Shown: positions 40,553 to 50,031 of the stretch, one piece after another
Layout: every line of letters starts with the position of its first letter
Numbering within the stretch: position 1 is the stretch's first letter
DNA from: Acidobacteriaceae bacterium
GTDB taxonomy: Bacteria; Acidobacteriota; Terriglobia; Bryobacterales; Bryobacteraceae
DNA: 57,963 nt
Reading direction: 5' to 3'
NCBI GenBank assembly: GCA_019243205.1
Contig: JAFAUR010000906.1
Span: 1 to 57,963, forward strand
The notes under the pieces: model-generated
What the model was told of the DNA's origin: nothing
What the model saw: only the letters and a program-made list of their open reading frames with translations
Database searches by the model: none
Program-made: the position numbers and the translations under genes

Positions 40553-41926
40553 GTGTTTTCTCATCAACGCAAAAGGATTCGACTGCTCTTCGGTCTGGCC
40601 GACGCAGCCGTCACGGTCTTCGCTTTCGAAGCCGCTTACGCCACCCGTATCCATTTGTCGCTCGAGCGCATGTTCTTTCTGCGGCCCGAGACCCATATCC
40701 TGCTGTTGAGCTTGAGCGTACTCGTGTGGGTCGGACTGGGCGCCCTGCAGCATGTCTACGAATATCTCGATTCCGCCAGCCCGGTACGCGTGCTGGCGAA
40801 CACCTTCCGCCAGTGCCTGTTGGGAATAGTCGCAATCATCATCCTGCAATACCTGATGCGGCTCGACCCTCCCCTCAGCCGTAGCTTCCTGTCTCTGTTC
40901 TTCTTCTACGATCTGGTTCTTTCGTCCGCCTTCCGCTGGTTTTCCCCTCAGTTGGTGGGCGCCTTTCAACGCGGGTTCGGCAGCCCGTATCACATCGTCA
41001 TTGTCGGCAGCGAGCCGAAGGCTTCCGCTCTCGCCCGGCGCCTCACGCAAGGCTCCCCATTTCGTATTCAGATCACCGCCATTTTGGGCGAAGACGAATG
41101 CTCAGAGAATCTTCGACGCCTGCTCGATCAGCAGGTGGTCGACGAAATCATCTTCGACGTCGACAGCAGCAAACTGGCTGGCCTCGAAGAAGTGTTTCTG
41201 CAGTGCGATGAGGAAGGCGTCCGTACGCGCGTCGCCATCGACTTCTTTCCACATGTAAACAGCGAAATCACGCTCGATCGGGTCGGGGAAGCGCCGCTGC
41301 TCACGTTTTCGGCAGCGCCCTTGGATGACCTGCGGCTTGTGTTGAAACGCTTCTTCGATATTGCGGTATCTGCCGCCACGTTGGTCGTGCTCTCGCCCTT
41401 CCTGTTGTTGATCGCTCTGCTGATCAAGCTGACGTCGCCGGGTCCCGTCATCTTCCGGCAGGCTCGCTGCGGGTTGAACGGCAGGCGCTTTACCCTTTAC
41501 AAATTCCGCTCCATGGTGGTCAACGCTGACCAGATGAAGGCCGAACTGGCCCATCTCAGCGAACGCGAAGTAGCCTTCAAACTCAGACGCGATCCGCGCG
41601 TTACATCGATTGGCCGGTTCTTACGCAAGTTCTCGCTCGACGAACTTCCTCAGCTCTATAACGTTCTGTGCGGCGATATGTCGATCGTCGGGCCGCGCCC
41701 TCCGATCCCGCAGGAAGTGGATCATTACGAACGCTGGCAGCGCCGCCGCCTCCGCATGCGGCCTGGCCTCACCTGCCTTTGGGCCGTCGCCGGACGAGAC
41801 CACATTGACTTCAACGCCTGGATGCGCATGGACATCTCCTATATTGAGAACTGGTCGCTCGGCCTCGATTGGTCCATCATCCTGCGGACCATTCCCTACG
41901 TCCTGGCGGGCAAAGGCGCCCATTAA
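40553..41926 (+). CDS. Exopolysaccharide polyprenyl glycosylphosphotransferase / sugar transferase
   Basis: N-terminal TM segments; C-terminal KRFFDIAVSAATLVVLSPFLLLIALLIKLTSPGPVIFRQARCGLNGRRFTLYKFRSM...GDMSIVGPRPP. Confidence 0.92.
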   Translation: MFSHQRKRIRLLFGLADAAVTVFAFEAAYATRIHLSLERMFFLRPETHILLLSLSVLVWVGLGALQHVYEYLDSASPVRVLANTFRQCLLGIVAIIILQYLMRLDPPLSRSFLSLFFFYDLVLSSAFRWFSPQLVGAFQRGFGSPYHIVIVGSEPKASALARRLTQGSPFRIQITAILGEDECSENLRRLLDQQVVDEIIFDVDSSKLAGLEEVFLQCDEEGVRTRVAIDFFPHVNSEITLDRVGEAPLLTFSAAPLDDLRLVLKRFFDIAVSAATLVVLSPFLLLIALLIKLTSPGPVIFRQARCGLNGRRFTLYKFRSMVVNADQMKAELAHLSEREVAFKLRRDPRVTSIGRFLRKFSLDELPQLYNVLCGDMSIVGPRPPIPQEVDHYERWQRRRLRMRPGLTCLWAVAGRDHIDFNAWMRMDISYIENWSLGLDWSIILRTIPYVLAGKGAH

Positions 41927-41956
41927 GCCGCGACCAATGCGGTATCCATCTCTCTT

Positions 41957-42571
41957 ATGCACCTGATTCCCACGAACGAAGAAGTCATCGCCATGTTGCG
42001 TCAGACGGGCGCGCTTCGAGATGGTCATTTTGAATACCCAAACGGCATGCACGCCGATGAATTCCTACAGGTGGCGCTTGCATTCCGCTATTACGAGTGG
42101 GCGAAAATCCTGAGCGTTGGCCTCAGCCGTCGTCTGCGCGCCGATCACGAGATCCGCGCGATCATCAAGGAACTCTCCATCGTCTGCCCCACCACCGGAG
42201 GCCTGCCGATCGCCTACGGTGTCTGCGAGGCCTTGCGCGCCAAACAGGTCTACTGGGCGGAGAAAGAAACCGAATCCTCTCCCATGCGTTTTCGTCAGTT
42301 TGTGGAAGCGAAAAAGGGGGAGAAAGTGCTGCTAGTCGACGACATCCTCCGCTCCGGGAGAAGACTCACGGAACTCCGGTCTCTCGTTGAGAGGGATGGG
42401 GCAACTGTCATCGGTCTGGCCGTAGCAGTGTATCAGCCAAACCCCACAATCGCCGACTTCGGCGATCTGCCCATCTTCTACCTGGCAAAAATGGACGCTA
42501 CTTATTACAAGGATTCAAGCTCCTGCGAGCTTTGCAAGAAGTCCGTTCCAGTCGAAAGGATCTGGGCCTGA
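41957..42571 (+). CDS. pyrE: Orotate phosphoribosyltransferase-like protein
   Basis: PRPP motif VLLVDDILRSGRRLTE; C-terminal SSCELCKKSVPVERIWA. Confidence 0.75.
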   Translation: MHLIPTNEEVIAMLRQTGALRDGHFEYPNGMHADEFLQVALAFRYYEWAKILSVGLSRRLRADHEIRAIIKELSIVCPTTGGLPIAYGVCEALRAKQVYWAEKETESSPMRFRQFVEAKKGEKVLLVDDILRSGRRLTELRSLVERDGATVIGLAVAVYQPNPTIADFGDLPIFYLAKMDATYYKDSSSCELCKKSVPVERIWA

Positions 42572-42581
42572 CAATATTAAG

Positions 42582-45098
42582 GTGATGAGTCGGTTTACTC
42601 GCCGTGAACTCCTGGCGGTGTCAGCCGCGCTCGGCATTTCATCGCAGTTGCGGGCGCAGGAAGCGGCCGAATCTCCCAGCCCGCGGGAAGATCCAATCCT
42701 CTGGTACAACGAGCCTGCCAAACGTTGGGTCGATGCGTTGCCGATTGGCAACGGGCGGCTCGGCGCGATGGTGTACGGCGGCGGCGAAGACGGCGCGGCC
42801 GCAAACGAAACTCTTCAGCTGAACGACGACACGTTATGGTCCGGGAAACCGCAAGACGGCAACAATCGGGGTGCAAAAGAATTCCTGCCCGCGATTCGCG
42901 ATGCCGTGCTCAAAGACGCGGACTATCACAAAGCCGATCAGCTCTGTCGCAAGATGCAGGGCTTGTTCGCGGAAGCTTATCAGCCGCTCGGCACATTGCA
43001 CCTGGAATTCAGTCACGACGGCAGCCCCGCGGAGTATCGGCGCGAGCTGAATCTCGACACTGCCTGCGCCCGCACTTCATACACGGTAAACGGCGTTCGC
43101 TTTGAGCGTAGGGCTTTCGCGTCCGCCCCCGATCAGGTCATCGTTCTTCACGTGACCGCCAGTGCCCCGGGCCGGCTCCACTGCTCGGTTTCACTCGACT
43201 CTCCGCTGCAGAAATCGATCTCGAGCCCTGGAGCGAATCGGCTTGGACTCACCGGAAAAGCTCCAGCGCACGTTGCGGGCGCGGGTCATCCCGGCAGCGA
43301 GAAGCCCGTGACGATGTCAGATACACGCGGAGACGGCATGTTCTTTGCCGCGATGGTCGAAGCGCAAGCGCCGGGCGGAGAGGTGAAAACGAACTCCGGC
43401 CGTCTCGAAATCAGCCATGCGGATTCCTTGACCATTCTCGTGACCGCGGCCACGGGTTACCGCGGTTTCCTCCTCCCGCCCGACACGCCCGTTGACGAAA
43501 TTATCGACCGCGCCAAAAGCCAATTAGACAAAGCCGCACGCATCAGCGTCCAGGAGCTGCAGCAACGGCAGACAACCGATCATCAGCGGCTCTTCCGGCG
43601 GGTTTCCCTCCGCCTCGGTCCCGACACCAAACGGTCCGCCAAACCAACGGATCAGCGCCTCTCGAAAATTGGCGAGTCATATGATCCATCGCTTGTCGCC
43701 CTTTACTTCCAATACGGCCGCTATCTCCTGATCAGCAGTTCCCGCCCCGGAACGCAGCCGGCCAACCTGCAGGGAATCTGGAACAGCCAGGTGACGCCAC
43801 CGTGGAGCTCGAATTGGACGGCGAATATCAACGTCGAAATGAACTATTGGCCTGCAGAAGCGTGCAACCTCGCGGAATGCGCAGAGCCGCTTTTTGATCT
43901 GATCGAGGGACTGAGCCAGCGTGGCAAGCAGGCCGCTGAGGAGACGTACGGCCTACCCGGCTGGGTCTCTCACCACAACATCGATCTCTGGCGAACGGCG
44001 AATCCAGTGGGTCAGGGCGTTGGTCAGCCGACTTGGGCCAATTGGAATATGAGCGGCCCCTGGCTATGCCAGCATTTGTACGATCACTATCTGTTCAGCG
44101 GGGACATCGAGTTCCTGCGCACCCGCGCGTATCCGCTCATGAAAGGCGCAGCCGAGTTCTGCCTTGCCTGGCTGATCGAAGACGGCAAGGGGCGCCTCAC
44201 CACCTGCCCTTCCGAATCGACCGAAAACAACTTCATGGCGCCCGATGGCAAGCCCGCCATGACGAGCGCGGGCTGCACCATGGACATGACGCTCATCCGT
44301 GAACTGTTCACGAATTGCATCGCCGCCAGCGAACACCTTGGCGTAGATGCCGCGTTCGCCTCGAAACTGGCGGGCGCGGCCAAACGCCTGATCCCGTTTC
44401 AGATCGGAAAATACGGCCAACTCCAGGAGTGGTCGATCGACTTCGAGGAATCCACGCCCGGGCAGCGCCACATGTCGCACCTGTATGGCCTGTATCCCGG
44501 AAATCAGATCACTCCGGCGGAAACTCCCGAGCTCGCCCGGGCCGCGCGCGTTTCGCTTGAGCGCCGGTTAGCGTACGGTGGTGCTTACACCGGCTGGAGC
44601 CGCGCTTGGGAAATCACCTTCTGGACGCGCCTGCTCGATGGCGACCAGGCGTGGGAAGCGCTCTCGATGCTCTTCGAGCACAGCACGAACATGAACTTGT
44701 TCGATACCCATCCGGCGAAGGAGGGTCCTATCTTTCAAATCGACGGAAACTTCGGGGCAACAGCTGCCGTTGCCGAAATGCTGCTTCAAAGCCATACCGG
44801 CCGCATCGATCTTCTGCCCGCGCTACCTTCCGTTTGGGCCGAAGGAGAAGTCACCGGGCTTCGTGCCCGCGGCGGCTTGACGGTCGATATCCGCTGGGCA
44901 AAGAACCAGATCGTCGATTCGAAGATGGTCTCGACCGCAACCCGCGAATTCACAATCCGCCCGCCGCGCCAGCAACGAATTTCTAAGATTCTGTCTGGTG
45001 CGGGATCCAGTGTGCCCGTGCGAACTGCCGACCGTGGATCTGTGCGCTGCGAGTTTCGCGCGGGGCAAGCCTATGGCCTGACTTTTAACGCCAGTTAG
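42582..45098 (+). CDS. Glycoside hydrolase family 95 (alpha-L-fucosidase-like), exported
   Basis: Start MSRFTRRELLAVSAALG (Tat-like); DDTLWSGKPQDGNNRGAKEFLPAIRDAV; GYNSQ-like NLQGIWNSQVTPPWSSNWTANINVEMNYWPAEACNLAE. Confidence 0.92.
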   Translation: MMSRFTRRELLAVSAALGISSQLRAQEAAESPSPREDPILWYNEPAKRWVDALPIGNGRLGAMVYGGGEDGAAANETLQLNDDTLWSGKPQDGNNRGAKEFLPAIRDAVLKDADYHKADQLCRKMQGLFAEAYQPLGTLHLEFSHDGSPAEYRRELNLDTACARTSYTVNGVRFERRAFASAPDQVIVLHVTASAPGRLHCSVSLDSPLQKSISSPGANRLGLTGKAPAHVAGAGHPGSEKPVTMSDTRGDGMFFAAMVEAQAPGGEVKTNSGRLEISHADSLTILVTAATGYRGFLLPPDTPVDEIIDRAKSQLDKAARISVQELQQRQTTDHQRLFRRVSLRLGPDTKRSAKPTDQRLSKIGESYDPSLVALYFQYGRYLLISSSRPGTQPANLQGIWNSQVTPPWSSNWTANINVEMNYWPAEACNLAECAEPLFDLIEGLSQRGKQAAEETYGLPGWVSHHNIDLWRTANPVGQGVGQPTWANWNMSGPWLCQHLYDHYLFSGDIEFLRTRAYPLMKGAAEFCLAWLIEDGKGRLTTCPSESTENNFMAPDGKPAMTSAGCTMDMTLIRELFTNCIAASEHLGVDAAFASKLAGAAKRLIPFQIGKYGQLQEWSIDFEESTPGQRHMSHLYGLYPGNQITPAETPELARAARVSLERRLAYGGAYTGWSRAWEITFWTRLLDGDQAWEALSMLFEHSTNMNLFDTHPAKEGPIFQIDGNFGATAAVAEMLLQSHTGRIDLLPALPSVWAEGEVTGLRARGGLTVDIRWAKNQIVDSKMVSTATREFTIRPPRQQRISKILSGAGSSVPVRTADRGSVRCEFRAGQAYGLTFNAS

Positions 45099-45101
45099 CC
45101 G

Positions 45102-45438
45102 CTCAAATTATACCGGCGCTCACCCGAGTTTGCCCGTATCCCTCGGAACTGCACTTGGCGAGCACTAAATCATACTCGGCGAGCAAAAGTTCCTTACTAA
45201 CTGCTGGAAACGAGAGAAGCCAAACGACTAACCAAGCCAGTCACGCGGTATGCGCTTCGCGCGGCAGCAACAAAATCGTGCCGTTAGATAGCACGGCCGA
45301 TCTCCAGGAGGCTCCCCCATTATTACCCGACAGCCGACATATCCAGCTGATCATGTGAGAGAGACGACTTGTATCCCCCAAGGCCTATTGCCAGATGACC
45401 CGTTGTCAAATATCGTCGATGCATGGTCGGAAAGTCAA
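45102..45438 (+). repeat. Direct-repeat block R, copy 1 (upstream region of cargo A)
   Basis: Imperfect direct match to 49035-49437; shared strings include cgagagaagccaaacga, gcagcaacaaaatcgtgc, cgatctccaggaggct, ctgatcatgtgagag; lacks an about 70-bp segment of copy 2. Confidence 0.85.
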
Positions 45439-45464
45439 GAGAGATAAAAGTCGCAAGGACATGA
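45423..45464 (+). other. 13-codon leader ORF (MVGKSREIKVART) overlapping the lectin A start by ATGA
   Basis: ATG 45423 aligns with the start ATG of ORF 49422 in copy 2; stop TGA 45462-45464 overlaps ATG 45461. Confidence 0.45.
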
Positions 45465-45571
45465 AACGCCTATTCGTCGCATGGATAGCTCTTCCCCGCA
45501 CACGCTGCAGTTCTTTGTATCTAGTTGTTTTAGTGTTCACTCTTATACCGCTGAATCCACTTAATGCCCAA

Positions 45572-45994
45572 TACGCATTGTTAAATGCAAATAGCGGGAA
45601 GGTCATTGATCTTCCTACCTCTTGTGCCGACAACGATGGTTGTCAATTACAGCAATGGGATTACCTCGGCGGTACCAACCAGCAGTGGCAAGTGATACCT
45701 CTGGGCAATGGCTTTAATGAGATCGTTAACGTCTACAGTGGTAAGGTTCTCGATCTCACCGCACCTTGTGCTGGCAACGATGGTCGCCAGTTACAACAAT
45801 AGGATTGGCTCGGTGGCGCGAATCAGCAATGGCAGGTGACGAGTCTTGGTAATGGATATAACTCGCTCACGAGCCTGAGTAGCGGCCGCGTTGTAGATCT
45901 TACTGCCCCTTGCGAACAATCGAACGGGTGTCAGATTCAACAATGGGATTGGCTTGGTCGCGACAATCAGCAATGGGCACTTGTGCCCGTTGAT
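45572..45994 (+). repeat. Three tandem about 141-144-bp coding repeats (QxW lectin repeats) in lectin A
   Basis: SGKVxDLxxxCxxxxGxQxQQxDxLGxxNQQW repeated three times. Confidence 0.88.
45800..45802 (+). other. In-frame TAG at a conserved Trp position of the second lectin repeat
   Basis: CAA CAA TAG GAT TGG CTC GGT GGC; sister repeats read QQ-W-D(W/Y)LGG with TGG. Confidence 0.9.
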
Positions 45995-46758
45995 CAAATG
46001 CCCGGTGAGTTACCTTTTATCCCAGATCCGAATCCGGGGACCGGGTGGACCTGCGCGAGCGATTCTCCTCCTTCTTGTGATACATGGTGTGGAACCGTGT
46101 GCATGGACACAGCTGTGTGTGAGTGTGGAGAAGTGCCGTCGTGTCAAGAGAATTCTGGTGGCTTCTTTCCAGCATGCAATAATTCGTGCACACCCCTTGT
46201 CATAGATGCGTTCGATAATGGGTTCCACTTTACAGATATCAGCCATGGGGTTCGTTTTCGCGTTACACCTAACGGTCCGTTAGTCCAGATGAGCTGGCCG
46301 GATTATCGAGCACGAAATGGCTGGCTCGCCCTTGATAGAAATGGGAATGGTGTGATCGACGATTTTACAGAACTCTTTGGCAATATGACACACCAGCCAC
46401 TATCTACAGATCCGAATGGCTATTTGGCTCTTGCGGTCTTCGATGATCCCAGGAATGGGGGAAACGGCAATGGGTATATCGATCCTGGCGATTCGGTCTA
46501 TGAACGGCTGACAGTGTGGGTTGACGACAATCACAACGGTTTCAGTGAACCCAACCAATTGCATTCGCTTAAGGAGCTTGGCATATCCCGGATCGATCTC
46601 CGCTTTCAGCGGTCCGACTACGCAGATGGGTACGGTAATACATTCCGGTATCGAAGCAGGCTTTGGGACGCCAGCGATAAATCTCGCGGCTCATCTTATG
46701 ACGTATTCCTGACTATACAAGCAGTCACACAAACCGGCAAAGCGACGGCAGGGAAGTG

Positions 46759-47634
46759 ATGTACAAATCGGATCAAATTATTCCACGAATTGCTAACATA
46801 GGACTCCTATTAACCCTTTGGACTCTGAGTACTGACCTTCTCGCTATGAGCGCAGACATTTATCCTCTGATAACGAATGCCGTCAAAGGGCAAGGACTAA
46901 CGCTGATCGATGCGACAGCACCCTCATTCAAGGATGAACTTAGGCAATTAGTAACGCCGGAGGATATGGTCAAGATATCGCTGATTCTCCCATACTCGGT
47001 CATCGTCGCCAACGATACAGGGCGTTACATCTATGGATTTACAGTTATATACAAATATCCAGATCGGCTTACGCCTGATGGAGTACCGTGGCAGCACCGC
47101 ATCTCACGTACGGCTCCTACGCCTAACGATTTGAAATATATGCTAAGCCCGGGCGATCGGTACCTCATGACTCCTGTATCCGATCTAAATGCGGTACGTG
47201 ATGCTTCCGGCAAGCAAACTCACTCATTGCATTTAGACGATGACATGGATCGAATAATCCAGGTGTTTGCGAAAGACCTGGCCAAAGAGCGATGCGAGCT
47301 GTCCGTTGATTCCATCATTTTTGATGATGGCACGTTGGTAGGTCCTGACACGGCGGGGAGAATGGCCAAGATCAATTCTAGGATCAAAGGTGAAGCGGAT
47401 TTGGTTATCGCGATCAAGGATCTGCATGGGAACGAATTGCGAAAGCAACTACTTCACTATTTGGACGTCCGGTCTGACGACGCCGAGTACGCGATGGCGC
47501 AAAATAGGGCAGCAGGCTTTCTTCTTACCGTGCCGAAGAACCGCGGGGAAGCTGCCGTAACCGAAGCAGCCGGCCAGTGGTTGGGCACACGATGGTTTCG
47601 AAATACAGCACAGGTAAAGAGGAGCGACAAATGA
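46759..47634 (+). CDS. Hypothetical exported protein, coupled to lectin A
   Basis: About 291-aa ORF with N-terminal signal (IANIGLLLTLWTLSTDLLAMS); TGATG overlap with the upstream stop. Confidence 0.65.
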   Translation: MYKSDQIIPRIANIGLLLTLWTLSTDLLAMSADIYPLITNAVKGQGLTLIDATAPSFKDELRQLVTPEDMVKISLILPYSVIVANDTGRYIYGFTVIYKYPDRLTPDGVPWQHRISRTAPTPNDLKYMLSPGDRYLMTPVSDLNAVRDASGKQTHSLHLDDDMDRIIQVFAKDLAKERCELSVDSIIFDDGTLVGPDTAGRMAKINSRIKGEADLVIAIKDLHGNELRKQLLHYLDVRSDDAEYAMAQNRAAGFLLTVPKNRGEAAVTEAAGQWLGTRWFRNTAQVKRSDK

Positions 47635-48092
47635 AAACTGTAATGATACTGGTAACGACAATTGGTATCACAGCATTGAGTACCAGTCAAGCTTATGCGC
47701 AGGAATGTGCGAACCCGAGAAATTCTGTATTGGGTAATATAAAATGCAACCAAGGGATCGCCACATGTCACCAAGGCCCAAGAACAGGCGAGTATGGTTC
47801 AGTAGGATGTGCCGGCACTGCTGATTGTTTATCTCCGAGTTCTATCGCTAAGTCTGTGGGCGCAGTGAGGCGCCAACAGTGGGGCGTTAATGCACGATGT
47901 GCCTCCCCATTGGTTGGGGAAGCTCGGGGAGGTAGCACAACCACAAACAACCAGAGCACTGCAACGGCGGTCTTTGCCTGGGTGCAATTACAAGGACAGT
48001 ATGTGGCTGGGCACTACGGCTTTAGTCAACTGACGAGCGATTTCTTTGCCGGACTTGTTGACGATGATGATTTAATCAAAGGGCTCTGCTGA
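47631..48092 (+). CDS. Hypothetical exported protein
   Basis: Signal peptide MKTVMILVTTIGITALSTSQAYAQ; ATGA overlap with the preceding gene. Confidence 0.6.
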   Translation: MKTVMILVTTIGITALSTSQAYAQECANPRNSVLGNIKCNQGIATCHQGPRTGEYGSVGCAGTADCLSPSSIAKSVGAVRRQQWGVNARCASPLVGEARGGSTTTNNQSTATAVFAWVQLQGQYVAGHYGFSQLTSDFFAGLVDDDDLIKGLC

Positions 48093-48160
48093 AAAGAACG
48101 AGTAAGACCGACTGGGCGTGTAATATAAACCCTGGAGCATACGCGAACAAAGGGGGGCAC

Positions 48161-48957
48161 GTCCCGTGCTCGTGGATCGCGCTGCCATTCGGCTCCAGGT
48201 ACCCGTGTTGGAATGGCACGATTTTTGCTTTGCGGCGTGCAAAATCTCGAGCATCGTGTCGTACATATCCGCCGCCATGCGCCGTTCGTTCTCGCCCGTC
48301 GTGTAGCTGATGCGCGCGATCGGAATCCCGTACTGATCGACGGGAGAACCCTTGACCGTGATCCGGTTCTCCGCCTTTGGAATCGCTTCGCCAAACGGAT
48401 GTAGCGCCAGAAGAGCCGGATAACGCTCCTTCACGGATTTCTTGAAGTCCAATCCAAAGCCAGGCAGGCTCTTCGCCCACGAAAGGTCCGTTTGCGCTCC
48501 CGTATACCAGAACTGGCACCCGAAGCCGCGAATGTAGTCGCGCTTGCGGCCGTCGCTATGATTGAAGCGCGGCATGTACATGTGCGCACCGCCAATGCCG
48601 TCATCGTTGTGGGGGTTGGTGCCTACCAACTCAGGCGCAAAACCGCGAATCGTGAACCGGATTTGCTCGGAAAGATATCTCCCGATCAGGTCCGAGGAGT
48701 TGCCAATGCCATTCGGATACCGTGGCGAGCAGGAATTGAGAAGAATCCGAGTCGAATCGACGCACGAAGCCGCCACCACGACACGTTTCGCACTGATCCG
48801 CCGCTCTTCTTTCCTGTAGCGGTCGAAATACTGCACTCCGTTCGCCAGCCCGTTGTCGTCCACGAGAATGCGCGCCACTGCGGCGTTATCGATCACCTTC
48901 AGTTTTCCGGTCTGCAGCGCCGGTTCGATCAGGTAATCCGATGCGTTAAAGAAGGCG
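48161..48957 (-). pseudogene. GMC oxidoreductase fragment, truncated at both ends and frameshifted
   Basis: 797 bp colinear with 52722-53519 of the intact gene; one base missing in a T run (gctttgcgg vs gcttttgcgg). Confidence 0.88.
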
Positions 48958-49034
48958 ATGAACACCAACACTCGTCGGGCTACGATTAGCCTCGTGGCCC
49001 CTCAGAAACGCTATTTTGCGACGGAAAGTAGGTA

Positions 49035-49437
49035 CTCAAATAACGGCGCTCACCCGAGCTTGCTCATCAGACAGATGATGCGGTTCCTGACGAGGACGCC
49101 CCGCCATTCGGTCCGTCTTCTATGTACGATCCGTATCCGTCGGAACTGCATTGGCGAGCAGTACATCATACTCAGCGAGCACAAAGTTTCTTAGTAACCG
49201 CGGAATACGAGAGAAGCCAAACGAGTAACCGAGCCGGTCACGCGGTATACGCTTGACGGGCAGCAACAAAATCGTGCTGCTAGATAGCGCGGCCGCCGAT
49301 CTCCAGGAGGCTTTCCAGTTATTACCTGACAGCGGACATATCGGGCTGATCATGTGAGAGCGACGACTTATATCACTCGAGGCTTATTGACAGATGATCC
49401 GTCATCAAATATTGTCGATCCATGTTCAATGAGTCAA
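49035..49437 (+). repeat. Direct-repeat block R, copy 2 (upstream region of cargo B)
   Basis: Imperfect direct match to 45102-45438, includes the start codon of ORF 49422. Confidence 0.85.
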
Positions 49438-49967
49438 TCGGCAAGTTCGCGGTGATGCTGCTCAGCTTAGTTCCCATCCTGTCAGCCGATCCCGCACGCT
49501 TAGGAGCTGACTTGGCGACTCAGACCGCCGATATCCCCGCTTCCGATCGCGCATTCTATTTTTTCGTTCGCAACACAGCCTTCCTCTCGCGTAAAGCTGG
49601 TGAACTCGACAAAAAGGATGGTAGCGGCGGCTCACTCCGTCACGCGTTTTCATCAACGGTCGGACTGACCGACACTGATGCTGCCTCAGTGCTATCCATC
49701 ACGGCGCAATTGGATTCCCAATTTCAGGCGCTTGACCAGCGGGCAGCGGCGATTGCGAAAGCTGCAAAGAACAATCGTGTTAACGGTTTGGTACCTCCGC
49801 CGCCCTCAGAACTTACGGTTCTTCAGCAACAAAAAGAACAACTCATGCACGCGTTACCGACTACCTTGGATGCACAGTTCAGCGATACGGTTAGAGCTCG
49901 CATCGCCGCGTTCGTGGCCCGGGAATGGAGAGCTACGCATGGCTCAGATCAGCAAGCAAAACACTGA
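49422..49967 (+). CDS. Secreted alpha-helical hypothetical protein
   Basis: Signal-like N-terminus; FYFFVRNTAFLSRKAGELDKKDGSGGSLRHAFSSTVGLTDTDAASVLSI. Confidence 0.65.
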   Translation: MFNESIGKFAVMLLSLVPILSADPARLGADLATQTADIPASDRAFYFFVRNTAFLSRKAGELDKKDGSGGSLRHAFSSTVGLTDTDAASVLSITAQLDSQFQALDQRAAAIAKAAKNNRVNGLVPPPPSELTVLQQQKEQLMHALPTTLDAQFSDTVRARIAAFVAREWRATHGSDQQAKH

Positions 49968-50031
49968 TCAACTCTCATTGCTACTCCCACGCTGCATGAC
50001 CACTACCGGGACTGAACAGGATGGTACAAGG

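Larger units (their letters stand above)
45461..46759 (+). pseudogene. Secreted three-repeat QxW lectin-like protein with EF-hand-like C-terminal region, interrupted by one in-frame TAG (45800-45802)
   Basis: Signal peptide; three repeats with QQWDWLGG..NQQW; ORFs 45395-45802 and 45836-46759 are in the same frame (441 nt = 147 codons between start points); LDRNGNGVIDDFTELFGNMT, DDNHNGFSEPNQL. Confidence 0.8.

Noticed and set aside
48492-48989. 165-aa ORF on the plus strand across the GMC fragment
   Set aside because: Mirrors the plus-strand shadow seen over the intact GMC gene (53054-53236); not a new gene
49120-49353. 77-aa minus-strand ORF in block R2
   Set aside because: Equivalent frame in R1 has stops; not conserved as coding, so R is treated as non-coding
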